Source of the DNA: Streblospio benedicti
Taxonomy: Eukaryota > Annelida > Polychaeta > Spionida > Spionidae
Assembly: GCA_019095985.1 (NCBI GenBank)
Contig: CM032667.1
Location: 41,378,861-41,442,860, forward strand
Direction: 5' to 3'
Length of the DNA stretch: 64,000 nt
Part shown: positions 26,501 to 41,500 of the stretch, piece after piece
How the letters are laid out: every line of letters begins with the position of its first letter
Position numbering within the stretch: position 1 is the first letter of the stretch
The notes under the pieces: model-generated
What the model saw: the letters and a program-made list of their open reading frames with translations, nothing else
Told to the model about the DNA's origin: nothing
Databases searched by the model: none
Position numbers and translations under genes: made by a program

Positions 26501-29500
26501 TGATAGACTGAGAGGTGCGGCGGAGGATGCCCTGAGGAACAAACGACCCGTCTGCAAACGCACGGTAAATTGTGAAATATTTGATACTCAACAAGAATTA
26601 ACATATCAGATCAATCCTAAACTGAATGCGAAATCACAAATACCAGGATATTTTCTCAGACAGTAGTACGAATTGTTCAAGCAATGGAATGGTTTATGTG
26701 TCTTTTCGCCTGAATGGTCTACGCAAAAATACTGTCCAAAACTGAACTGTATGTGCAACCAAAATAGCGGCCTTTACGTGCAATGAAACCGGTCATTTTC
26801 TGTGGCGATTCATATGTTTGTGTCTCTTTTTATCATCAAACAGAGTGTACTAAATTCTATTGTAAAGCTGGTGATGTATTCTATATGTTACATCTAAGGG
26901 CTTGGAGATTTTTTTAAAGGTTCTTGGAAATCATGCATTGTAGATAATTCATCCTTCTTTTCAAATATGGATATGGCACGTAATGGCAGACTGGTGATTC
27001 GTAATGCCTCATTATCGATGAAAATGATGAGAGTTCTATCCATAGTAGCAAATATGTGGTGCTTACCATTGGTAATTGGTGGTGGAGTTGGTGGTGGTAA
27101 CGGAGTTGGACAAACTTCGCTGAAAGACGGGCATACTTTAAGGTCAAATTTGTAAGTTTTTAACATAAACAATATTATATATTACAGATCATGATAACAT
27201 TAAACAGTAGTGTACATGATAATAGAAATGAGAAGGCAAAGACTTTTATTTCCTTTCCATCCTCAAAAATTATCCTTAAATATATATTTTACAACACTTG
27301 ACTCGCAGCATAGATCACATCTACTTTCTTCTTTTGAAAACTTCCTCTGCAGACATGTGATTTAGCTTACATCCATGACCTAGATGTGGTAAGCGTTACT
27401 CACACATTGTCCTCGTCCTCGTCCTCATAAACACTGTAGTGGCGCGTCTCCCTCTGGCGTTCAGGGACTCACGCCGGAGCTAAAAACAGCATAACGTCTA
27501 AAATTTGATATGGGTTGAACACATACCATATATCTCTAGCTATAAGGTCAACTTCACAAATAAGTGACTTGTTTTGGCTCCCGAATTAGGAACATGAAGA
27601 AAAATAGAAAAGAAATCGTGGTAGAGCACAAGTTTTCTTTGACCGTGTGTGCCGCGTGCACCTTTGTGTACCTTGAGTAGCTGCTGCTCGCGACTTTCTA
27701 TTTGCACCTGGCGAGCTGAGCGGAACAGGTAGATGATGGTGGCGTGCACTGGGATGGTGATGAGCAGCGACTGGAGACCAATCACAACCTGCACACAGAG
27801 AAAAACAAATGCTGTAAAAACTCACCAATTAAGGGTAGTGGGAGTAGTTAAAAATGCCCCCTATTCATGAGGTGTGCTTATAAGTAAGACACTTTTAGAA
27901 ATATAATATACAATTATGAACTCTAATTGTAAGGATGTGTAAACCACTGAGCCATCTCAGATCTGGTACCAGTAAAAAGGTCATGATGAAGCAGTAGAAC
28001 AGGTAGCATATGGAATTTTGTACTGTACATATAATACACACATATATTTTGCATTTACTAATTAAGTATATGAAATCAAATTTGATATAATATCAAGAAT
28101 GTCCATAATTACTTGATCAGATTTTTCACAAGTAAATCAGCACATCCAAACTATACAGGAACAAAAAACTAAATAAATTAACATCAAGTATGAAACAAAA
28201 CAAGTTTATCTATCACACCTGATGCCAGGATACTTGCACATCAGCAATTTTAGCCGCTTCATATTGTTCTGCCTTTCCATACCTGCAAAGACATCAAATC
28301 ATGGCTAATACTTTTGAGGACCTACTTTTAAACATTAAAGCCAAAAAATAATACTGTACATTCTATATTGCTTTCAAATATCTGTAAAAGAAGTATTTCC
28401 ATTGACTTGATGATTTTGAGGGTCTTAAAATATTTGACAAAACTTTAAAAAAAGATAAGAAATGTGAAAAATACACATAAAATTGAAAGCTCTAAAATTG
28501 CCACTATTAAAAGTTGTGCATCATGATACATAACTCTGAATGAACTGTTGATCTTAGAGTAGACAACACAAGAAAGTATGTTTTACAAAAGTTTTATAAG
28601 GGTAAGTTGCGGGTGTAGACGTACCACATGATGTTTGTAAGCATTGCAATAAAGACAAAGCTGAGTACGCTGGTGAGTCGCTGGCGGCGGGAGAAGCTTG
28701 AGTAGGCAGGACGTGCAAACACGGACAGGATGAGGTGGTCATCTCGCAGGTTACGCTGCACGGTCAACCGGTACCTGCAACCACACTGCATAGTGAGCTA
28801 CCATAACAATAGTAGTCTTCATTGAGCTATCACTGAAAACTGGAGTGGATAACAGTTGTAAACTCACAAAGTGTCCTATCACATCAATCTACACAAGGTA
28901 TTTTTGATAAATAGACACAGTCTACAAATATAGTATGGACATGAAGTAGTATCGACTGGGAAGAACTGAACAGCACTGCAACGTCAAACACTGCTGAAAG
29001 AAACACTGTAGTGTTAGGTTAATATCAAATAACTATCAACACAGACACCAATGCACCTTCTGCAGGTACTTACAACAGAGTATTTCAATAAACCCTTAAA
29101 GCTTCTTTTTCTTTATGTTTAAAGAGGAAATAATTCTTCTAAGTTGACCTAATACCTGTATTTGAAGATGAAGTTTTTATCAGAGACAGGAAGGACCTTG
29201 TAGAAGCCATCTGGCTTGGTAGCTGTCAGCCAGTCGTCATACACAAAGTGCCACTTGTCGGTCTTGTTCTGCACGTCCATGACGGTCACTTGGCACAGAT
29301 ACCTACACAACCAAATATATCACATTGCTCTAGGGTGAAAAATAAGGGCAGACCAAAAAAGGGACATGGTCAGACACTATGAGGAAAGATATTCCAGATT
29401 TCATCTTACATTGCTGTGGCGATAAATCCTTTATGTTAAGACAGATTTGTACACATTTGCCCATATTTCAAAGGCAATTTTTGTTTTAAACAATGTTATT

Positions 29501-32500
29501 TGTTATACGTTTCGTAAATTGATTTAATTTCCCTAATTTTGCCTTCAATAAAGAGTAAGATGTGTAACTTTCAAAAGAGAGCAAGCAGCTTTAAAAAATA
29601 AGTGGACTAATAGAACATCATACAAAATTGTTATTTGTCATGAGGACAGAGACGCCTGAAGAGGGAAGCTAAGCAAAACCAGTAGACATTACACACCCTT
29701 GCCGGTACCAACAGACATTACACACATTGGTGATGATGATTGAAGGTATCTCTTACCAATTGGGGAATGGTCCAGAGCATGAAATCCAGATGTGCAGGTC
29801 AGTGAGAGGCCCAAGAGGTTGGCGTGTGGTCAACAGGAATGTGTCTTCCGAGCCAGCGTTGAAACAGCGACGCTGCAACATTAAGCAAAGCAATTGGTGA
29901 AAAATGACAACTTTTGTTAATACTTGCCTTCTTCAAATTCATTAAAAATTAACAACATATTTGAAGTTCATGTAGGCTCATATCCCTACAAACCTGTGGT
30001 AAAGAAATTTTTAGCATTTCGAAGAAGACACAAAAAACAGTGGAAGAATATGTGTGACAATCTTAAAACTTACACAAGAGAGTTAATTTCTACTTGGGTA
30101 GAAGGCTTAATTTTCTGGAGCAGCATGAGACATGTTGCACAAAGAGGGGGGCGGAGGGGTGAGGGGAGGTGTTTGATTGTCATCTACAACATACACATTT
30201 GAAAACTATGCCTACATCTGGGTGGTAGAGAACGTGCGTGTCTGAGGCGCCGTTGTCCCCGACGAGGTAGAGTGCGGGGGTGGACGTGGTGCCGCCGCCC
30301 GCCTTCCAGCCTGTCATCACCGTCACCAGGTAGCAGTAGCGGGCGCACGGACAGTTGTCCAGCAGCGGGATCACACCAAGCTGACAGCAACACAGAACAA
30401 CCACTGGCATCAATGATAATAGCATCTTATCAACCAATGACTATGCATTCAATGGGTTACAGGATTGGCTAGGAACCCGATACAGGGATTTGATACAAAA
30501 AGCTGTATCAGGTCCGACTCAATACAACATTTAGCCCATGTGTCATTGGGTAAAATTAAGGATTCTAAATCAACGTTTTCAGTATTTCAGAAATATTCAA
30601 ATGGTATTACAATTGCAATACATTCTTTAGGACATATTGGTTGATAAATAAAGAAAGCAGTTCCCTCCCCATATGTTGTGTATCGGGCCCATCTGCAGTG
30701 TGCAATAGAATCGCCTAAAGGCTCGTCCGATACATCATTGCAGATTCATCCAATACACAACAGCTATATGGTGAGGGAACCACGTTATTTATATATATTA
30801 GATTATTATCTTCCTGAAATCACATTATATATATACATATCTTTGTTCAGGGTTCCCAGATTATGTGGGATGATGCTCAGTGATTTTTCAGTGACTTTCC
30901 AACAAATTTAAGTTCTTCAAGAATATTTTTGGACAGGTAGCTTCATTGAAGTAGGGTCCATAATCACCATTTCGACGTCTTGGTTGTCCTTCCACCGTGC
31001 CCACACTATCATGATGATGAAGATGACCCAGATGAGGACGACAAGCGACGTGGTCACCGGGTTGTGGATCACAGTTGTGAACTCCCGCAGTGTCCGCATC
31101 ACATCAATCTGAACAACACAAGGTATCTTAACAAATATACACTGTCTGATAATACATGTATAGTATGGACAATCAAATGAGTGTTTAGTGACATTTAGAT
31201 GAGAATAAAAGACATAAATATTCATGCATACAAGCGTTACCTTATTCGGTGGAACAAAGAACTTGTCTGAATAGGTGCTGAGATGGTTGCAGGAACAAAC
31301 AATGTTGTCAGGCTCATTCCTCGGCATCACCTGCTCACAAACAGGCAACAAACAATAACTTGGTATTGAATTGTCACTAGAAGTGACCAACCAGTGTTTT
31401 GATTGTCAATGCATGTATATCAAACATAATGCACTCAGCGACCTGAAGAGAGGTAGCAGTCAGAAATCAACCAATTAATGGTCTAGAATGGACACAAATA
31501 TGGACCAATTGAGTCCATGTGTGAAATAGGCTCCAAATGGTCAAATGGTCAACTGTAGAGGTAACGAACCCGATGTAATTATTGATCCTTATTAAAAAAC
31601 AGATGTTCAAGATTAAATCTATTTTACGATATAAAATTGTACTGAATGTTTGTCACGTATGTTATATATGTCATGCCTTCATTGAAAACTACCAATGAAA
31701 CGAATGAGAAAATTTTGCACTCACTTCACAGCCACGAGTGCTCCAAATCATGTCTTTTTCATCCCAAAATATGCATGCCACATCATAGGTTTCCATAGAA
31801 ATCACAAGCTCTTTTATGTTTTGTGTAGCTAGTGCCTCATGGTTGTCTGTTGGATTGGTAGGAAAAGGCAGGCTGGTGCACTTATCAACCAGTCCCATGT
31901 GAGCCATGAGGCCAATGTTGAGGGTATGGTTCTGATGGTCCAGGTTCTGCCAGCGAATCAGCAACTCACCATCAGCCTGACGAAGTTATCATGTTTATAG
32001 AATATTTGAAGTTCACTTAAAAGTGGAGGAACTAAAGATATCATTGGAATATTTGACACACTTTCTTGAGATCACTTCAAAATGACTGGCAATGTTGTTC
32101 ACTAGTGAAACAAATGAGCCTCTATAATAGTCTTCATAGGATAACACTAACCTGGATAGTGGTGACACCATGAGCAAGTTGATGTTTGGTGATGTTGGTT
32201 TTCACCATATTGACATTAGCAAACTCCAACGGTACCTTGTGCAGCTCCTTTCTCTCAGTCACTGAAAAGACGACAAACTGTAAGCTCCTGGAGCTGTGCC
32301 AAGTGAAAGTTCACCTATTTCATTTTTACTAAACGGAGCAATTCACTTCAATCACATGTTAAATCTTACCTGTGAAGGGGAGGCGATTGAAAGGGTAGAT
32401 GTGCAAACGTGGAGGACACAGCCTCGGAAACACAGCACAGTCAACGACCCTACAGCAACAGGACAATTATGATAATTGTTAAGCTTGAGTCCTCCTTAAC

Positions 32501-35500
32501 GTTTGCAAGCTTGGGTACTTTTCACTTATTGGAGTCAGTCTCAAACGAAATGGATTTTCAACTAGGTAGCCATGGTTTGAACAATTTAGACTTCAGTGTC
32601 TACATATGACAGGGCAAATAAATTGTCCATAATTTTGAATGAAACAATGTCTAGATGAAAAATAATTGCATTAATTATCAAAGTAAGACTTTCACAAAAT
32701 CTTCCTATAAGTTTAAAATTGAGAGCTCGTTGCACTAACTGACCGTTCTTTAGTGCGGATGTACCAGTCAGGACAGAGTTCAGCATATTCAGGTGTGATG
32801 AGCTGCTCATTTCCACAGGCCTGGGGGCTCCACAAAAACTCCCCTCTCTCCCAGCTGACATAGTATGAGGATTAAGAAAGTTTTATATCAAACCCCTTTT
32901 TTAAATCATTTATATGGCTTGCCAGATAATCACATGATCTATTTACATATTAGATTAAAAATAGTCTTGCAATGCAATTACATTTAGCACCACACTAAAA
33001 CTAATATATATAGTGATACGTTTGAATTAAAACCTACTTGTAGCAAGACCTGTTTGCCTTCTGCACAAAATGTGACATTTCGATGGTCTCATCGACAGCA
33101 ATCACCACATAAATGGGCACATAACCGGTAAAGAGCTACAAATTTAAAAAAAAAATCCATATTCATATTTAATCATATCAATGTAACTTTAGCAGTTATT
33201 TGGTTTAAACTATCAGTTAGTGACATTTAGTAAAATAATACAGATAACAGTAAAAAAAATACAGAGAAAAATGTCTAAATTCTTTAATTAACCATATTGA
33301 TTTATTTCCAAGAAGAAATGCACGGTCATGACGAAACAGATCAAAAATAATTTTTTTTTTGAAAAAGTGCCCATTTTAAATATAGAACACCACATCAGTG
33401 TGAATACGTCATATTTGTATACGGCAAACTCATATTTCAACCTTAATGCGTGAGCCATATACAAATATAACGAATTAAGCACGAATGTGGTATTTTATTT
33501 ATCATACGTTGTATTAAGACAACAAATAAATTATTATTAGCATGTCATTCAATGAAATAATGTACACATCTATAGTGTTTACATAAAGTATTATGCGTCA
33601 ATGTAGGTTAAATGATAATGTCATGAGTTTTGTCTGCTTTGGGGAAACATTAGGACTGTTTGCACTCTTGCCTTACAAGTAAAAATGTCCAACAAAGATA
33701 CCATCAACGGAGGTGAGCATTTATTTGAGTACCACTTAAAACCAAAATTCTATTTATTCAAACATATGGGCATTGATTCTGCATTTTATGGCATAAGATA
33801 TAGAACATCAATGGCAATACAATTATATTCGTATGATAAAAGTGACGTATATAATTTATAATATGCTAATTATGCTTCTTTAAATATTTTAATACTGTTA
33901 CTGTAAAATAATAAAACTCGTTGTTTCGTTTAATATCAAAAGTACTTTGGTATAAAGGTAATGACTAAGGTGACAGAAAAATGAAGAGAAGTACATACAT
34001 TATCCACATTCACATAAACCTCTGCCACAGAGTTGCCACTGATATCCCAGGCCCCAGTTGCCATGATGTTGTCATTACTTTCAACATCAACAGTCCCATT
34101 AAAAACTGACAACTTTTGAGATGATGCATCTTCTGCAAGTAATCGAAATGTCTCCTTAATAATAAATACTTATTAATATATTCGTACTGACAATATCATG
34201 CGAAATAATCTCTAATTTTCACTAACCAAAAGAAACATAGAAAAATTATAAACACATTGTGAATTTTTTTGTGTCCATAAATAATTATTTTTTCAGATTA
34301 ACTTTCATAGCTGTTTATCTATTCTTTCATTTAAAATCTTGCTTTGGCTGCTTTCTTTTAGTTTTTCCTTTTTCAAATAGTTAAGACGTATTAAACATTT
34401 GCACTTTATTTAACTTTTACCTTGTTCAAACAGTTAGTTAGTATTTACAAAATTTACAGACAATATCAATTTTAAAATGCAAATGCATGGAATCCATGAT
34501 TCATCATTAATTCAAATATTGGATGTAATATATTACGCATACAGATGCCTTAATTCTACTTTACATTCTTTGATCTTTTCTGTAGAATCATATAAACATA
34601 TCTGGATTTATATAGAATGTAGTTTTTATACTTTATTTACTAAAAGTAACTATCAATAAAAAAATAATGATCTTAACTTTTATATAATGATCATTAATTT
34701 TGTTTCGTATACAATGAAAATTGTTCAACTATTAGACAAAACAGAAAAGATGAGAATTTGTAAAACAAATTAATTATACAGAAACTTACGATTTACCCTT
34801 CACTACATTTCAGAGCCCCATTGACTTCTGCTTCAAGTCTGAAATGTAGTTAAGCATAAACATAAGTTCCTGTAACATATTCTGATGGAAGTTCATTTAT
34901 CCTGGATTTGATGGACAAAGACATCATTCTAAAGTTCTAAACAGTATAAGCAAGCAAATATTTACACTAAGCTTTCAAGTATAGCAAATGATGGTGATAG
35001 TGAATGGGGGAAAGAACTCTTATGTTTCTCGATAGGGTTGATTTTTGTGAATAATGAGAGGTCACATCGCACACGAGTGTATAGAAAAGATACAGATGCT
35101 GATCAGTATCTTAACTAAATCTATTATTTTCATCTTTCACAACACTAAAGATTAATTACCGTTTGACAGTTTCATCTGCATCTGCAGACATTTTCAAAAA
35201 CACTACTGCGCATGTCAGATCATGGTTTACGGCCGCCGTCTCCTCCTGCAGCAAGCACTGGGTCGTAGACTCGCAAGCTGGTGGGCCCCCTCATCTCTGT
35301 TCATGGTCTGACTTTGCATCCGGATGTGGATAGCTTCCTTGATCGCTCTAGTCTTACCATCACTTTCTCTATCTAGAACTGTCACCCCCTTCCAATCAAT
35401 CTTGTGATTTTCTTTATTGCCGTGATCTGTGATGGCACTTTTGTTGAATTCTGTAGCAGACTCTCTTTTGGCAGCTCTGGTGATGGTAAGACTAGAGCGA

Positions 35501-38500
35501 TCAAGGAAGCTATCCACATCCGGATGCAAAGTCAGACTATGAACAGAGATGAGGGGGCCCACCAGCTTGCAAGAGTCTACGACCCAGTGCTTGCCGCAGG
35601 AGGGGATGGCGGCCGTAAACCATGATCTGACATGCGCAGTAGGGTTTTTGAAAATGTCTGCAGAAGCAGACGAAACTGTCAAACGGTAATTAATCTTTAG
35701 TGTTGTGAAAGATGAAAATAATAGATTTATTTGTTTACCAACACGATGAACTCATTCAAGGAAGTATCTTAACTAGTAACCACCCAACGGAGCATAAATC
35801 TGGAGTAGTCCGGACGCTAAATCACCGAGATGAGTGTGTGGTTAGTGACGCAAGTGAGCAAGAAGATGAGAAGTATCTTGAGAAAGTACTTGGTTTCAAT
35901 GGATATACCAGAAATGTGATGACAAACAGGAAGCCTAAGGAAAGACCTGAGACACATGACCATGGTGCGCACTGGATTGCCCCAAAAGACCTCCAGTAGT
36001 AATACCATATGTTAGAATACATTAGAAGGGTAATGTACCAATACAATCTGCAAGTGCTTTTCAAACCTGTGAACATTCTAAGGCAGTCACTGATGAGACC
36101 GAAAAACCCTTTAGAGAAAGAACGTGTCATTGGACATTGTACCAGATTAAGTGTGAGGATTGTGAGGCGTCTTATTTAGGAGAGACTGAACAGGCTTTAA
36201 GAGCCAGGTTTATGGAGCACAGAAGACTTAGTTCCAAAGGATCTCACATCGCTTGCACACTGACAGTAAAGAACACAGTGTTTCACTGGAGGGGACGAGC
36301 ATCTTGTGTGTAGAACTAAAATGCTTCAAACGAGGTTCGAAGGAGGTCATTCATATCAGGCAGCTGAAGCCCTCACTAAATAGAGATGGCGACCAATACC
36401 AACTTCCTTCCATCTGTAACAACGTACTGACAAGAGACTGCGTGGGGTGAGGTGGGGGTGTCAGACAACCCAGTGATTTCCGGCGATCCCAGTGACGACA
36501 AATGACCATCATCACTGCGACCAAGACAATAGACGCTGTTGAAAGCTTAGTGCAAATATTTGCTTGATTATCCTGTTTAGAACTTTAAAATGATATCACA
36601 GATTACTTAAACACTGTTTAAGTAATCTGTAATATCTTTGTATTCCTGTAACATCAGAATCCTTTCAAAAGCAATTTTCACCGTTTTTGTTGAGTTTTAA
36701 CTATTAAGTATATTTGAAATCAAGTTACATCCAATAATGAATCTTATTTTTTCTATAAAAGGATGATTCAGATCTGGTATAACTAAAACCTTTCTTACCC
36801 TTCTTTTTGCCTTTCTTTCTGCTAGGAAAGGAGATCCTCAGAGGCTCTGTTAGGTTTGTGATAACTGTATCATGATTATTCGTAAACAATGTGAGACCGA
36901 CTTGACTGATTGATACCCCTTTGGCAGTCTTATCGAAGTTATAAAGTTTCTTTTTGGTCTTAAATGCCTATAAATAAAATATACATACATAGTATTATAT
37001 GCAACACAACATGATAAAAACACTCACATGGTTTGATATAAATTTGGGTGCAGAAAATCCTTTCTTCTGAATTTTTAATTTTAGCTATTCTTTTCTGCTA
37101 CGATTCAAGTCAAAAAATATTCTAAAGTTGTTTAATCCTTTCATTTTAACTGTTTTCGAGACAGAATCTCCTTTCAATAAACAAATTTTGTTTCTTTGTG
37201 TTCTTCTTTTTTTTTTGAAAAGGAAACATCTGTCTCGAAAACAGTTAAAATAAAAGGATTAAAAAACTTAAGAATATTTTTTTACCTAAAATGTAGCAGA
37301 AAAGAACAACAAAAATATAAATGAGACCATATATGCTACATACCAACTGCACAGTATTATAAAATCCTTTCCATTACAATAAAATGTTAAGTGTAACAAT
37401 TATTGACATTAGATATTCATTATTGATATTCCTTTTTAAATTTCATTACTCACCAGTAGCTAAACATCTTTTAAAGATTTTATTTGCTACTTCAACAAGA
37501 ATTTAAAGAAAAACTACAAATAACCTACCTGTACATACATGAACGAACTCTTTGGGCCAGGTAAAAGTTGGTATGAATTTAAATCATGAAGAAGTTGGAG
37601 CTAGGCAGCTTGGCTTAATCATAATTTATCCAAATAAAAGAACATAACAGGAATGACTTCACATTTTGTTTATCAACGTCCCATCTAGTGTTATTTTAAT
37701 AACATAAGTTACATAGTCCAGACTACAAGCTTCGCTCACACCCAAATGATAATAGCACTAAGTGGATCCAGGTCGCAGAGGAACAGTTGAAGCTACGCAA
37801 CATCTATTGATGACAAATTCATAGCTGCCTACATTGCCAGATCCGGGGCTGGGGCACAGAGGGCGCATGCACCCCCTTTTACTTTTACCACACCAAAATA
37901 CTTCATTTTCATAGTTTTTTTACACGTCCGCCATCGATCGCGTGTACGAAATCCAAGAAATTCCTTAAGTGCGCCCCCCCTCACTGCCTTTTCCAAAAAC
38001 CTAAATCTGCCAGAGGGCCCACAAGGCTGCTGAGTGCTGCTGCTGTCACCCACCTGCACCATGACCTGTTTGCCGGCGCTGTCTGCCAGCCTGACCCGCG
38101 GCAAAGTGACCCGTGCCTCGCCGCCCCCACCGCTCCTGTCCCCCAGCGTCACAGCATAGCCGGCCAGCCCAGCCACGTCCTTGCGCTCAACTTCCACATC
38201 CATCAAGTCCGTCTCCACGGCCATGGGAAGGTCTGCGGGCAGCTGCCCTAGCAACACCTACAGCACATAGGAGGATACAGGGGATTGATGGCTAATTGGC
38301 TAATCTAGTAAGAGTCGTGGTCATGGTTGACACAGAATCAATGTTTCGAGTACATAAAATTTTTCAGACTCATTATACAAATATCGGTAACTATATAAGC
38401 ATTCTTCACTATTCAGTTGCGCAGAAAAGTTGCGTACTCTTCTTTTTTTATTTACTTTTGAGACACAAAAGTCCATGGGTACTTCGGGTATATGGTATAA

Positions 38501-41500
38501 GCCCATTTAAAATCGCATTTAATGCTATATCATTCAAAGTGTGTATTCTACACAACATTGATGGCTGTTACACTGATAGGCGTAGAAAAATTAAGTAAAT
38601 ACATCTATTTGAAGCGTGCATTCTTCAATATAGTGAAGTTTTAAACTTTTTTTTTCACTGGCTGTCTGCAAATTTGATCAAGACCGGCTTTTGTTCATAA
38701 CTTTGTCAATTTTTATGCTAACTAAAATCCGATTACATATTCATAATCCTCATTCAAAATACTATTAGGAATGCTATTTGAGGCATGCATTCTTCATAAT
38801 AGTGAAGTTCAAACGTTTGTACCATTCACAACCTACACAGGTCGTCTGCATTTTTTTTCATGAAGACTGGTATTCTGCCCATATCTTCGTCAATTTCAAT
38901 GCTATCTAAAATCCGATTACAGATTCATAATCATCACTCAAAATTCTATAAGGAAAGTACTTTGCATGAATGACATAGGATAAGTGATAGCTGAAAATTA
39001 CCTTAGAATATTCAAAGTCGTGTTAGTTTACAATGACGCAAGCGACCGGAAGTAATCAATGAACTGTTTGGTATTGATTAATTCTACTACGCAACACGTC
39101 CTGCGCAACTGGAAAGTGAAGAATATATCTTCACATATAAATGATTTATTGTAGAGGTTTGTTAAGATTTGGTATATATCCGAAAATTGGCCATTTACCT
39201 GTGTCATACTGTCCAGTACAAACACACAGCTCTCCATCAGCGCTAAGGTCTCATCCTAGAACAATAATCGAAAGCAAGTGTAATTTTATAACAAAATCAT
39301 CATACCAATAACAAAGAAAATAGCAATAGCTATGTGGATCTATGTGGAACATTTTGAAATCAAATGAAGGCAAGTTTAAATGAAGGTTTTATCTTAAAAA
39401 AATTGTAATCCAGCGACTCACAGCTTTAGATTTATTGATGGCGTTGTGGACGAGATCAGTGACATTGCTCTGCTTCTCTTTGTTCTGCAGGAAGATGTAC
39501 GTAGCCGTCATTGTTGTCTGCATCACTTCTCTACAGCACCAACAACATCAGTTATCTCATCATCAGTGGCTAACTTTCAAAACATGAACACTTGTCACTT
39601 TCCCGCTTTTTTTTTGTCAAATTCAACATCAAATGCGCCCTTGCAGATGTCATGGAGGTTTGATGAAAATGTTCATGTTTCACAAATATGTGGTCATTTT
39701 ACCCAAATTTCCGTCGCAAGGTACGAAATAAATAATTTCGGAAAAGTTGATGTGTATGCTGGTGTATATCGGACAAATCTGTTGAGACGTAGCAGGTGAG
39801 CCTGATGTGCACTGCAGCTGACTCAGATACACAACAGCTATTTGAGGAGGGAACTACACATTCTCTATTTATCACCAAATGCTTCCAAAATAATGTAGTG
39901 GCAGGTATTGCAAAATCATTTAGATGTGTTTAAAATACTAAAAACGTTTATTGTATTTATCTACGCACCAAACAAAAATTTTACCTTGCTATATTCAAAA
40001 GCAAAATACTGTTATTTGAGCAAGAATACCTCTGACATATCACTTACTTGGCAGTCTCCAGGAAAATTTCATCCATCATATAGGTACCATTTTCCATGGA
40101 AAAATTACTCTGAGTAGGTAATTTTGAAGAGATTTTTACTGGAGTATCACTTGCAGATCTATTTTGTTGTGAGACTTCCATCAACATCTTGCTGACATCG
40201 ATGAAAGACTTCACAACCTTAGACTACAACAAAGAAGAAACTTTGGAGGAATAATAAAAACATCTTTTGGCTTTGCTTCAGCCGCAGAAGCAATGGCTTG
40301 TGTTTGTTTCGTTTGTATGGATGTATGTATCTATGTATGTCTCCAGAAAAGCCAGAGCGTTTACCGATGAACCAGGTTTGCTCAAACTTGATACAAATAT
40401 GTCATATGACACGACACTGAAGTAATTTCACTTTCATCACTTTGCTAATTAAAGTGTGCTTTCTACAGGGCCATTTTTGGTCAATTTTCAACATGTTCTG
40501 CAATAGCGTTGCTAATGCTTGTAAGAAAACATTAAAACTTGGTACAATGCTTACATGCCTACTGAAAATCAACTGTGTCCCATTTTGGCTATTTGCCAAT
40601 TAAAGTTTACCTTCCAGAGCCATTTAATTATTCTAAATTTTTCTACTAGGGTGAATCACACCAAGTGGAAAATCACACATTCAATAAGATTTTTTCTGCT
40701 TTACTGCTTTGATTACAAACTAAACATTTTATTGTCCATGAGTCAACGTTGCTCAAACGACATTGTGCTCTCTGAGCACTATGGATCTAGTCAGTTAGAA
40801 ATATCATGGACAATATTTAAAGTAATATACTTACCACCGTTGCGTCTGTGTACTCATCCTCTTTCACCAGGATCTTCTTCAGTGTTTTTGTCTTGAGACT
40901 GATATCTGGCAGATCAGTGACATTAACCTCAAGGGTCAATTCAATCATCTCATTGTAGAACTAGTGGTAGAACAATTCTTAAACTTACTTTATTATGAGA
41001 AATTGTGATATAAAAAATTAGAAGGTATAATATTAATCCTGATCAGTGTCTCTATGTGTGGAATTGTGTCTGAGCAGAGAATGTCAATACCTCATTGTAT
41101 ATACCAATGCTATGCTCTCTGCACTCGTCAGTGATTAATTTCAGTAACACATCTTTGGCATTTCCCAGAGAAATCATGAAGCCTGAAATTACAAACACAC
41201 TGATTCATTCGAAGATTATATTTTGAAAATGCAATCATTAGAAAAACATATAGAAACATTTATGAAGGCTTACTGTCTTCAAAATTCCCCTCCAGTTGGT
41301 CTTTCAGAGAATCTCGAATTTCAATGACTGTGCGCTCAAAATGCCTGGCCTCTAGAACACAGTGTTCTTTTCCCGATAAATCTGAAGGATTTAGACTTTC
41401 AACTGGTATCACCTGCAGGAAAGTAAAGTCTTGTAAAATTAAAGGTGGTGAAAATTTGGGTAAATGGTATGTCGTACTGTTTTTTTTTTGTCCCACATAA

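Noticed and set aside
37829-38053. Extension of exon E12 leftwards as open coding sequence
   Set aside because: A good donor (CAG before gtgggtg) at 38,053 joins E13 in phase with sensible protein; the rest is open only by chance.
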